From: Gammaproteobacteria bacterium
GTDB taxonomy: Bacteria > Pseudomonadota > Gammaproteobacteria > UBA12402
Assembly: GCA_028282395.1 (NCBI GenBank)
Contig: JANQHY010000095.1
Location: forward strand, 1 to 5,968
Direction of reading: 5' to 3'
Length of the DNA: 5,968 nt
Made by a program: the position numbers and the translations under genes
In this document: one piece after another, positions 1 to 5,426 of the stretch
Layout of the letters: every line of letters starts with the position of its first letter
Numbering within the stretch: position 1 is the stretch's first letter
The notes under the pieces: generated by a model
Database searches by the model: none
Told to the model about the DNA's origin: nothing
The model's input: only the letters and a program-made list of their open reading frames with translations

Positions 1-727
1 CACCAGAGAGTTTACCATTAGCTAGACGTGTAGTGCCGATGTCAACGACTACCGCACCTTCTTTAATCCAATCGCCTGGAATCAGGTTTGGTTTGCCGAC
101 AGCAACAGCAACAATATCGCCTTTTTTGACCTCTGCGGCTAAATCTTGCGTATATTTGTTGCAAACTGTCACCTCACAGCCGGCAAGTTGTAGTTCAATA
201 GCCAGCGGTTTGCCAACAATAATTGAATCGCCAACTACTACGGCATGACGGCCTTGTAGTGGAATATCGAGATCGCGCAGCATCTGGATGACGCCATAAG
301 GGGTGCAGGGGCGCAGTACAGTTTCGCCACGCGCCATTTTTTCTAATACCGTCGGATGAAAGCCATCGACATCTTTTTTCGGATCAATGGCAGAGATAAT
401 AGTTGCTACATCAATTTGTGAGGGGAGTGGTAGCTGGACCAAGATGCCATGTACATCAGGATTTTGGTTCAGTTGATTCACTAGTTGCAATAGGGTCTCT
501 TGATCAGTCTCTTCAGGTAGATCAAAGCGCTGTGAGATAATGCCAATGGCCTCACAGGCGCGCTGTTTATTACGTACATAGACTGCTGAAGCGGGATCAT
601 TGCCAACGAGAACAACCGCCAGTCCTGGCGCAGATAGATGGTTTGCCAATCGTTCAGCTACACCAGCTTTGACTGCATTTTGCAGTTTGGTAGCGAATGC
701 TTTGCCGTCAATAATTTTTGCTGTCAT
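1..727 (-). CDS. folD: FolD, bifunctional methylenetetrahydrofolate dehydrogenase / methenyltetrahydrofolate cyclohydrolase (3' end outside window)
   Basis: Cytosolic enzyme that oxidises 5,10-methylene-THF to methenyl-THF with NADP+ and hydrolyses it to 10-formyl-THF for purine and formyl-Met-tRNA synthesis. The minus-strand reading gives 242 residues from ATG 727-725, starting MTAKIIDGK, without frameshift; about 45 C-terminal residues, including the expected PGGVGP motif, lie beyond position 1. Numbering matches E. coli FolD. Catalytic Lys54 (YVRNK), Gln98 (VQLPLP) and Asp121 (KDVDGFHP) are present, as is the PCTP segment near 140-143 and the nucleotide-binding GDSIIVGKP near 166-174. Several usually conserved sites differ: the N-x-G-x-L after HP is replaced by TVLEKM, the usual His before the K/R-x-T of the second domain is Asn190, and the common GINR reads GTTR (231-234). 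The ribosome binding site is weak. The gene is read away from the rest of the window. The assignment is firm; full activity is inferred. Confidence 0.96.
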   Translation of the reverse strand, partial: MTAKIIDGKAFATKLQNAVKAGVAERLANHLSAPGLAVVLVGNDPASAVYVRNKQRACEAIGIISQRFDLPEETDQETLLQLVNQLNQNPDVHGILVQLPLPSQIDVATIISAIDPKKDVDGFHPTVLEKMARGETVLRPCTPYGVIQMLRDLDIPLQGRHAVVVGDSIIVGKPLAIELQLAGCEVTVCNKYTQDLAAEVKKGDIVAVAVGKPNLIPGDWIKEGAVVVDIGTTRLANGKLSG

Positions 728-764
728 ATTATTCGTTTTTTCACTTATTTGCCATCTTGGCGAT

Positions 765-793
765 ACTATACAGCGATGGTAGAAGTGTCTCAA
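765..793 (-). promoter_or_regulatory. Probable sigma70 promoter of folD
   Basis: On the minus strand, TTGAGA (793-788) and TATAGT (770-765) are separated by exactly 17 bases. Each hexamer matches five of six consensus positions. Transcription would start near 758, giving a leader of about 30 bases before the folD ATG at 727. No other good promoter is visible so close to folD. The assignment rests on sequence match and position only. Confidence 0.65.
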
Positions 794-824
794 GCATAGG
801 TTGTTATTTGTTATTGGTTTTTTT

Positions 825-838
825 CTTAAAAGTTTAAG
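825..838. repeat. Short palindrome CTTAAA-AG-TTTAAG
   Basis: Six-base arms that are exact reverse complements (825-830 and 833-838) with a 2-base centre. It lies between the leftward folD promoter and the rightward promoter at 872. It has the shape of a dimeric regulator site, but in DNA this AT-rich such a short palindrome can occur by chance. Confidence 0.3.
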
Positions 839-847
839 TATATGAAA

Positions 848-859
848 AATAACGTTATT
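848..859. repeat. Perfect 12-bp palindrome AATAACGTTATT
   Basis: Perfect dyad symmetry ending 12 bases before the -35 box at 872-877. Activators and repressors commonly bind at this position, so it is a candidate operator for the promoter of the putative small RNA. No regulator can be named from the sequence. Confidence 0.4.
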
Positions 860-871
860 AACTAGAAACCC

Positions 872-899
872 TTGACATTGTTGATTAATTATGTATAAT
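872..899 (+). promoter_or_regulatory. Strong sigma70 promoter upstream of candidate small RNA
   Basis: TTGACA (872-877) and TATAAT (894-899) both match consensus perfectly, with a 16-base spacer. The predicted transcription start is at about 906-907, which is the first base of the left arm of the 12-bp inverted repeat. No protein gene of normal size starts within 300 bases downstream, so its natural product is a non-coding transcript or a long leader. Confidence 0.75.
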
Positions 900-906
900 A
901 ACAATT

Positions 907-1005
907 AACCTTTTGTACGAAATCTATGTGTCGAAATGGTCACGCAGAATAATAATAATAATCTTATTTGCTTTCACTACTGGACAGAGTACAAAAGGTT
1001 TTTTT
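907..1005 (+). ncRNA. Candidate small non-coding RNA with paired ends and U-tract
   Basis: The 5' arm AACCTTTTGTAC (907-918) is an exact reverse complement of GTACAAAAGGTT (989-1000), and seven T follow from 999 to 1005. A transcript from the promoter at 872-899 would start at the first arm base and end after the U-run, giving about 99 nt closed by a 12-bp helix. Inside are a possible small hairpin (UGUGU 927-931 with ACGCA 942-946) and an unpaired (AAU)5 stretch at 948-962, resembling the A-R-N repeats known to bind the distal face of Hfq. On the minus strand the repeat has no comparable T-run, so the unit is directional. I recognise no known RNA family. Against a simple terminator reading, the loop of the closing stem is 70 nt. 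Alternatives are a miniature inverted-repeat element or a leader of the gene at 1217. Confidence 0.55.
989..1005 (+). terminator. Possible intrinsic terminator formed by closing stem and T-run
   Basis: The right arm of the inverted repeat runs directly into seven T (999-1005). A weak local 4-bp hairpin, TACT (978-981) with AGTA (988-991), is the only short-loop alternative. Termination would therefore depend on the long-range 12-bp helix, which is unusual; the call is tentative. Confidence 0.35.
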
Positions 1006-1058
1006 GTAAGTTTTTATAACAGCCCTCATTAAATTTCATTGCAAAAAGTCCTTAAAAA

Positions 1059-1076
1059 ATGACAATAATATGACAA
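1059..1076 (+). repeat. Direct repeat ATGACAA x2, 11-bp period
   Basis: ATGACAA occurs at 1059-1065 and 1070-1076, one helical turn apart, 69 bases upstream of the -35 box at 1145. Tandem sites at helical spacing are typical of response-regulator binding, but this is suggestive only in AT-rich sequence. Confidence 0.25.
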
Positions 1077-1077
1077 A

Positions 1078-1089
1078 AAAAGCGCTTTT
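1078..1089. repeat. Perfect 12-bp palindrome AAAAGCGCTTTT
   Basis: Full dyad symmetry with a GCGC core inside an otherwise very AT-rich gap, directly after the ATGACAA repeats and 55 bases before the -35 box of the next gene. It could be an operator. As RNA it could not form a good hairpin because the centre has no loop. Confidence 0.3.
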
Positions 1090-1144
1090 ATAAATTTTAA
1101 TTCATATATATCAATGCCTTAATTTTTAAAAACTGTTAAATTTA

Positions 1145-1173
1145 TTGACAATATCTTACCCAGAAAGTATAAT
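1145..1173 (+). promoter_or_regulatory. Perfect-consensus sigma70 promoter for the gene at 1217
   Basis: TTGACA (1145-1150), a 17-base spacer and TATAAT (1168-1173) give an ideal sigma70 promoter. Transcription should begin near 1180, leaving a leader of about 37 bases before the ATG at 1217. The TTG of the -35 box is in frame with the downstream gene and can be misread as its start codon. Confidence 0.8.
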
Positions 1174-1216
1174 CCCGGCTACTTTCGTAAATAAAATAAT
1201 TATCACAGAGACGCAG

Positions 1217-2068
1217 ATGTTTAGTTTACTAGTTGACCCATCTACTACAAATGCAATCATTCGCAGAAATTCTAGTATTAGCAGATATAAAATGCTTATG
1301 CATAAGCATTATCAGCAATACGTATCTTTGAAAACTAAGATTGAAGAGGACTATATCATTGATGATTCAATTGATAACTTGATTGAGTCTAAATATATTG
1401 ATCGTTTTGATATCGAGTGGCATCTTCAGGAGAAAAAGCGTTTACAAGAAGCGATGGACAATGAAGAAAGGCAGTGCTTATATTACAGGAACCTAATTAT
1501 TAAAAGTCGTAACATAAAGAGCTCTGGAAAAAGTCACGCAGAAATGGGTCAAAAAGTAAATAGCTCGATATGGGATAAAATTAAATCTATTTTCAGTTAC
1601 CTTGCCAGTTTTCTTGTTGGTGGGGATGTTGAGCAAGTTTCACCACAAGTAGAAACTAAAAAGCAATATAGGACGCGGAGTGACTCGACTACTACAATTC
1701 AGTCTAAATTTATGTCTAATGAAAAAAGTGAGAATCAAATAGAGACAAAAGTTCTAGTTAAAGAACAGAATGAAACTAATGATGGTTCGCAAGACACTAA
1801 ATCATTAAAAGATAATGAAACAGACGATCATACAACAACACCAATAGAGTTTTTTTATTATAGTGGTTTTTCTAGTCAGGATCCTAGGAATAAGGGATTA
1901 ATTCCACCAACTGGAAAAATGTCATGGGATGATGAAACAGAGCAAATTAATAAGAGTGAGAGTGATGAGCATGAATATACGCCCGATATAGCTTTTTCTC
2001 CCCCAAACGGACCATTAACAACAATAAATGAATATGGTCAAAGTGAATTTTCTTTAAATACGAAATAA
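1217..2068 (+). CDS. Hypothetical hydrophilic protein, 283 aa, effector-like composition
   Basis: No family recognised. ATG 1217 is preferred because the only longer in-frame start (TTG 1145) sits inside the -35 box of its own promoter; a weak purine-rich site AGAGA (1207-1211) precedes the ATG. Residues 1-100 are charged and helix-prone, with a possible coiled coil near 64-95. Residues 118-135 (IWDKIKSIFSYLASFLVG) form the only hydrophobic, probably amphipathic, segment. Residues 140-283 are low-complexity, rich in Ser, Thr, Asn, Asp and Glu, and probably disordered. There is no signal peptide. Sampled stretches are about 30-33% GC, against about 45% in the mnh genes, suggesting separate ancestry. 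It stands alone between the candidate RNA and the palindromic island, with its own promoter. The composition resembles secreted effectors of intracellular bacteria, and Leu lies at position -4 from the C-terminus, but this is inference. The open frame of 284 codons in AT-rich DNA makes it very likely a real gene. Confidence 0.75.
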   Translation: MFSLLVDPSTTNAIIRRNSSISRYKMLMHKHYQQYVSLKTKIEEDYIIDDSIDNLIESKYIDRFDIEWHLQEKKRLQEAMDNEERQCLYYRNLIIKSRNIKSSGKSHAEMGQKVNSSIWDKIKSIFSYLASFLVGGDVEQVSPQVETKKQYRTRSDSTTTIQSKFMSNEKSENQIETKVLVKEQNETNDGSQDTKSLKDNETDDHTTTPIEFFYYSGFSSQDPRNKGLIPPTGKMSWDDETEQINKSESDEHEYTPDIAFSPPNGPLTTINEYGQSEFSLNTK

Positions 2069-2100
2069 TTTTCACTACTCAGCATATTCTCAGCTAGAAT

Positions 2101-2220
2101 CTCGTCGGCCCGAGGACTTCAACCCCACGCCGTCATGCCAAGACTTGATCGGCGTCCAGGAGCGCTCACTGTCATAGTGACTTACAATACTGGCGCTTAT
2201 TCCCTGGGTCCCAAAGCGTC
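2101..2220. repeat. GC-rich palindromic intergenic element (REP/MITE-like)
   Basis: This 120-base island is about 58% GC (70 of 120 bases) between much more AT-rich flanks. A first hairpin covers 2135-2155 (TGCC/GGCG outer stem, GA/TC inner pair, loop CTTGA); its text GTCATGCC..GACTTGATC..GGC.TCC looks like a degenerate copy of a palindrome widespread in proteobacterial intergenic regions. A second, nested structure has a continuous 5' arm, CCAGG-AGCGC-TCACT (2156-2170), and a 3' arm split into AGTGA (2176-2180), GCGCT (2193-2197) and CCTGG (2203-2207). CTCG (2101-2104) and CGAG (2111-2114) form a further small stem. There is no open frame and no clear target-site duplication. It is probably a dispersed non-autonomous repeat that could also act on RNA ends. 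Confidence 0.6.
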
Positions 2221-2226
2221 TAATTA

Positions 2227-2255
2227 TTGATGGCAACACAAAAATAGTGGATACT
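2227..2255 (+). promoter_or_regulatory. Candidate promoter of the mnh operon with overlapping dyad
   Basis: TTGATG (2227-2232), a 17-base spacer and GATACT (2250-2255) each match four of six sigma70 consensus positions, placing the start near 2262 and the mnhA GTG about 80 bases downstream. The -10 region lies inside the dyad ATAGT-GGAT-ACTAT (2244-2257), where a bound repressor would block polymerase. It is a moderate match only; other arrangements are possible. Confidence 0.35.
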
Positions 2256-2269
2256 ATCGGTTAGATAGG

Positions 2270-2308
2270 CTATCGCTACTATCAATATGTTACTATGGAG
2301 AGCGATAG
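2270..2308 (+). promoter_or_regulatory. Leader hairpin before mnhA
   Basis: CTATCGCT (2270-2277) and AGCGATAG (2301-2308) are exact 8-base complements with a 23-base loop, ending 35 bases before the mnhA start codon and upstream of its AGGA ribosome binding site (2330-2333). TACTAT occurs three times around it (2252, 2277, 2291). In the mRNA this could be a regulatory stem; in DNA it could be an operator. No known riboswitch class was recognised. Confidence 0.4.
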
Positions 2309-2343
2309 GAAGCAGGCAGACAAAACAATAGGATTAACGATTA

Positions 2344-4650
2344 GTGTTAGTTGCGATTTTACTCTGTTTTATTATAGCGGTACTCGCATCCAGAGTTGTG
2401 GCCATATTCGGGGCTACAGTGGCGGCGTGGGTGTTAGCGCTACTACCTTTAGGTCTGTTTATCAAGTTCATTACGTTGATTCCTTTAATTGCCCGTGGCG
2501 GTCAGGCCATCAGCACAACGCCTTTCTGGCCCGCCTATGGTATTGATTTCACCTTTTATGCTGATGGCTTAAGTAATCTGTTTGCCTTACTCATTAGTGG
2601 AATTGGTATCCTGATTGTCATTTACAGTGGCGCTTATCTGGCTAAGCGGCCTGATTTAGGCCGTTTTTATCGTTATCTGTTCTTCTTTATGGGCTCCATG
2701 CTCGGGTTAGTATTATCAGATAACTTGATTATGCTATTTATTTTCTGGGAATTGACAACACTCTCCTCATTTTTACTTATTGGCTTTGATAATCATAAAG
2801 CGGTTGCACGTGCGGCAGCCCTGCAGGGACTGCTGGTAACCGCACTTGGCGGATTGGCACTGTTAGCCGGTTTCCTGCTTATTAGATGGTGTAGCGGGAC
2901 TTTTCTCTTTAGTCAGATGTTACATACTTTCTCACTGCAGTTTAATCCGTTTTATCTTGCAATTGTCATACTGGTTTTAATTGGTGCATTTACCAAATCG
3001 GCACAGTTTCCGAGCCATTTTTGGTTGCCGAATGCCATGGCAGCGCCAACACCGGTTAGTGCCTATCTCCATTCAGCCACCATGGTTCAGGCCGGCGTCT
3101 ATCTTGTTGCACGGATGACGCCAATTCTTGGCCATACCCAGTTATGGTTCTGGCTGTTGACCACCTTTGGCTCATTAACAATGGTTGTGACCGCTATGTT
3201 AGCGCTGCGCAGTGATGATATGAAACGAATGTTGGCCTACTCGACAACTATGGCATTAGGGTTATTGATGTTTCTATTGGCCACTGATCAACCGGCGATG
3301 GTTCAAGCGGCGATACTATTTTTCTTTGCTCATGCACTTTACAAAGCAGGGCTGTTCCTTGCTGTTGGTAATATTGATCATGCTGCGGGCAGTCGCAACT
3401 TGAGTGAAGTATCAGGGCTTGGTCGTGCGCTGCCGTGGACACTATTAGGCATGGCAATTTGTGCTGCTTCAATGGCTGGATTACCGCCGCTAGTCGGTTT
3501 TATTAGTAAAGAGGCGGTTTACGAAGCTAAATTAGCTGGTGGAACGGGTGAAGAGATACTGATTTTTATTGTGATCTTGACCAATGTGATCTTTGCAGTG
3601 ATTTCAGGTTTAGTCATTTTTAAACCTTTTTGTGGTCAACGTCGCGTCAAACAGCAGCCGCATGAGGCGCCACGTGGGCAGTGGCTGGCAGTCATGGTAT
3701 TGGCGTTAGCTAGTTTGGCATTTGGCCTGTTGCCGTACTCAATTGATGGTAGAATTATTACCCCAGCGGTCCAGGCGGTGGTGTCACGAGCAAAAGGGGT
3801 AGAATTGTCGCTGTGGCATGGTGTTGGGATAGAGTTGTTGTTAACCATAGTGACATTAGTGATTGCTGTTGTGGTCTATTTTCTCTATGGCAGAATTAGT
3901 AGAATATTACGTTGGTTTGCCCGTTACGATCGTTTTGGTGCAGAGGCTGGTTACGATTTAGTGCTAAAAATCATTGAACAGGTGGCGCAGCTGAGCCACT
4001 GGTTACAGAGTGGTTATTTATCGCGCTATATTGCTATTACATTATTGGCTCCTGCATTGACCGTGATTGTATTGCTGATTTATCTGCAGCATTGGCCAAT
4101 TGCTCACTTTGTTCCGCATGGTTTATCGTGGTTTGATTGGTTAGTTGCAGCGCTGGTTTTTGCGGCAGCATTAGCAGTTACCATTACGCGTCACTATATT
4201 GCCGCCATTACCTATCTGAGTATGGTAGGAATTGGCAGTACCTTAATTTTTTTACGCTACGGTGCACCGGATGTGGCAATGACGCAAATTTTAGTTGATA
4301 CCTTGACGATTATTATTGTGGTACTCGCACTTTATCGTTTACCACGTCTGCCACAAATGTTTGAGATTCCGCGCTGGGTTGCTTGGCGTAATGGCGTGAT
4401 TGCGATTGTGGTTGGATTATTAGTGACGCTACTGATGTTGGCAGTGATCACAGTGCCATTTAGTCGTTTTATAACACTATTTTACGGGCGTAATGCCTAT
4501 GTTTTGGCGCATGGACGTAATATTGTCAATGTGATTCTGGTGGATTTCCGTGCATTTGATACGCTAGGAGAAATTCTAGTGGTGGCACTCTCTGCTATTG
4601 GTGTTTATGGACTATTAAAAAGTCGCCAGCTGCGTAAGAGGAGGCACTAA
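2344..4650 (+). CDS. mnhA: MnhA/MrpA, large subunit of multi-subunit Na+/H+ antiporter
   Basis: Inner-membrane subunit of the Mrp/Mnh cation/proton antiporter, homologous to complex I NuoL. The 768 residues are close to the usual 770-800. GTG 2344 follows a stop only two codons upstream, with AGGA at 2330-2333, and gives a typical hydrophobic N-terminus ([15 protein letters not shown]). The antiporter domain (roughly 70-430) keeps the ion-path residues: Glu136 in FWELTTL, Lys218 in [14 protein letters not shown], His243 in [10 protein letters not shown], Lys334 in ALYKAGLF and Lys389 in GFISKE. The C-terminal part carries the NuoJ-like DUF4040 segment with [15 protein letters not shown] (640-654). 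The MrpB-like end with [11 protein letters not shown] (733-743) is also present. Many transmembrane helices are evident throughout. The stop overlaps mnhB by one base. Na+ is the usual cation, but the sequence does not settle whether Na+, K+ or Li+ is preferred. Confidence 0.95.
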   Translation: MLVAILLCFIIAVLASRVVAIFGATVAAWVLALLPLGLFIKFITLIPLIARGGQAISTTPFWPAYGIDFTFYADGLSNLFALLISGIGILIVIYSGAYLAKRPDLGRFYRYLFFFMGSMLGLVLSDNLIMLFIFWELTTLSSFLLIGFDNHKAVARAAALQGLLVTALGGLALLAGFLLIRWCSGTFLFSQMLHTFSLQFNPFYLAIVILVLIGAFTKSAQFPSHFWLPNAMAAPTPVSAYLHSATMVQAGVYLVARMTPILGHTQLWFWLLTTFGSLTMVVTAMLALRSDDMKRMLAYSTTMALGLLMFLLATDQPAMVQAAILFFFAHALYKAGLFLAVGNIDHAAGSRNLSEVSGLGRALPWTLLGMAICAASMAGLPPLVGFISKEAVYEAKLAGGTGEEILIFIVILTNVIFAVISGLVIFKPFCGQRRVKQQPHEAPRGQWLAVMVLALASLAFGLLPYSIDGRIITPAVQAVVSRAKGVELSLWHGVGIELLLTIVTLVIAVVVYFLYGRISRILRWFARYDRFGAEAGYDLVLKIIEQVAQLSHWLQSGYLSRYIAITLLAPALTVIVLLIYLQHWPIAHFVPHGLSWFDWLVAALVFAAALAVTITRHYIAAITYLSMVGIGSTLIFLRYGAPDVAMTQILVDTLTIIIVVLALYRLPRLPQMFEIPRWVAWRNGVIAIVVGLLVTLLMLAVITVPFSRFITLFYGRNAYVLAHGRNIVNVILVDFRAFDTLGEILVVALSAIGVYGLLKSRQLRKRRH

Positions 4651-5045
4651 TGGAATCAATTATTCTACGTACCGCCACCAAATTTATACTAGTACTGATG
4701 CTGTTGGTATCGTTATTTACGCTTTTTCGTGGCCATAATGAACCTGGTGGTGGATTTGTTGGCGGTCTGATTGCTGCGAGTGCGTTCTCTCTCTATTTGA
4801 TCGCTTATGGTGCCGAAGCTACACGACGGCTACTGCCGATCAATTTACGTTACATTATCTCTGCAGGGATGATCTGTGCTTTGGTTGCCGGTTTGATACC
4901 AATGTTTGATGGGGAGCCTTTTCTCACTGGCAAGTGGTTGCAGTGGTTGTCGCTGGGAACACCATTGCTATTTGATATTGGTGTCTATCTGGTTGTCGTT
5001 GGGGCGATCTTAATGATCGTACTCTCACTTGAGGAGAAGGGTTAA
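4650..5045 (+). CDS. mnhB: MnhB/MrpB, Na+/H+ antiporter subunit B
   Basis: Small membrane subunit (131 aa) of the Mnh complex, thought to pack against the C-terminal region of MnhA and needed for assembly and activity. The family signature [18 protein letters not shown] is clear near residues 28-45, and [16 protein letters not shown] near 108-123 is the usual last helix; about four transmembrane segments are visible. ATG 4650 shares one base with the mnhA stop (TAATG), and a strong AAGAGGAGG at 4636-4644 lies five bases upstream, so it is translationally coupled to mnhA. The length is normal for the family and no oddities are seen. Confidence 0.95.
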   Translation: MESIILRTATKFILVLMLLVSLFTLFRGHNEPGGGFVGGLIAASAFSLYLIAYGAEATRRLLPINLRYIISAGMICALVAGLIPMFDGEPFLTGKWLQWLSLGTPLLFDIGVYLVVVGAILMIVLSLEEKG

Positions 5046-5426
5046 ATGGAAATTCTTCTCTGTTGGTTGGTTGGACTGTTGTTTGCGATTAGTACTTGGT
5101 TACTATTGCACCGTAATATGATACGCATTCTTTATGGTATTTTATTAATGAGTAGTAGCATCAATTTGTTAATTTTTACTCTCGGCCGTTTAACGCTGGC
5201 AAAAGCCGCTTTTATTGCCGAGGGTGAATCACAGCTTAGTGGTCAATTTGCTAATGCATTACCACAAGCGCTGATTTTAACGGCAATTGTTATCGGATTT
5301 GGTGTCTTTACTTATGCATTGGTGTTGATGACCAAGGCATGGCAGGATATTGGCACTATGAATGTTGATGAGATGCGTCTGGCTGAGCCGCCGGAAACGG
5401 TTGATATTGAGGAGGAGAGGGGATAA
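5046..5426 (+). CDS. mnhC: MnhC/MrpC, NuoK-like subunit C of Na+/H+ antiporter
   Basis: NuoK-like membrane subunit (126 aa) with three transmembrane helices, located between the MnhA and MnhD modules in the complex. The hallmark ALPQALILTAIVIGFG sits near residues 71-86, and RNMIRILYGILLMSSSINLL near 23-42 is the conserved second helix region. After the third helix is a hydrophilic acidic tail (about 105-126, ending DIEEERG). ATG 5046 follows the mnhB stop with no gap; GAGGAG (5031-5036) is the ribosome binding site, nine bases upstream. The stop overlaps mnhD by one base. Confidence 0.95.
   Translation: MEILLCWLVGLLFAISTWLLLHRNMIRILYGILLMSSSINLLIFTLGRLTLAKAAFIAEGESQLSGQFANALPQALILTAIVIGFGVFTYALVLMTKAWQDIGTMNVDEMRLAEPPETVDIEEERG

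Noticed and set aside
33..248. Plus-strand frame opposite folD
   Set aside because: It is antisense to a well-supported FolD reading and its translation is low-complexity, as expected of a shadow frame.
907..1000. Miniature transposon with 12-bp terminal inverted repeats
   Set aside because: No target-site duplication flanks the arms, and the exact fit to a promoter start and a T-run favours a transcription unit; it is kept only as an alternative.
1110..1144. TTAA-containing direct repeats just upstream of the -35 box, similar to a PmrA-type box of Legionella/Coxiella effector genes
   Set aside because: The half-sites (CTTAATTTT and GTTAAATTT) are 17 bases apart instead of the expected 11, and the region is so AT-rich that TTAA occurs by chance.
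2101..2220. tRNA gene or other classic structured RNA in the GC-rich island
   Set aside because: No cloverleaf, T-loop GTTCRA or CCA end fits; the inverted repeats explain the structure better.
2262..2343. Na+ or Li+ riboswitch (DUF1646, nhaA-I types) in the mnhA leader
   Set aside because: The leader is only about 80 bases with one simple stem, and I cannot match any conserved riboswitch core.
2295..2546. ATG-initiated 83-codon frame beginning in the mnh leader
   Set aside because: Almost all of it lies inside mnhA in another frame, it lacks a fitting ribosome binding site, and the product resembles no protein.
3248..3848. Minus-strand frames of 74 and 70 codons inside mnhA
   Set aside because: They are fully embedded in the conserved mnhA coding sequence, with no promoter or family signature.
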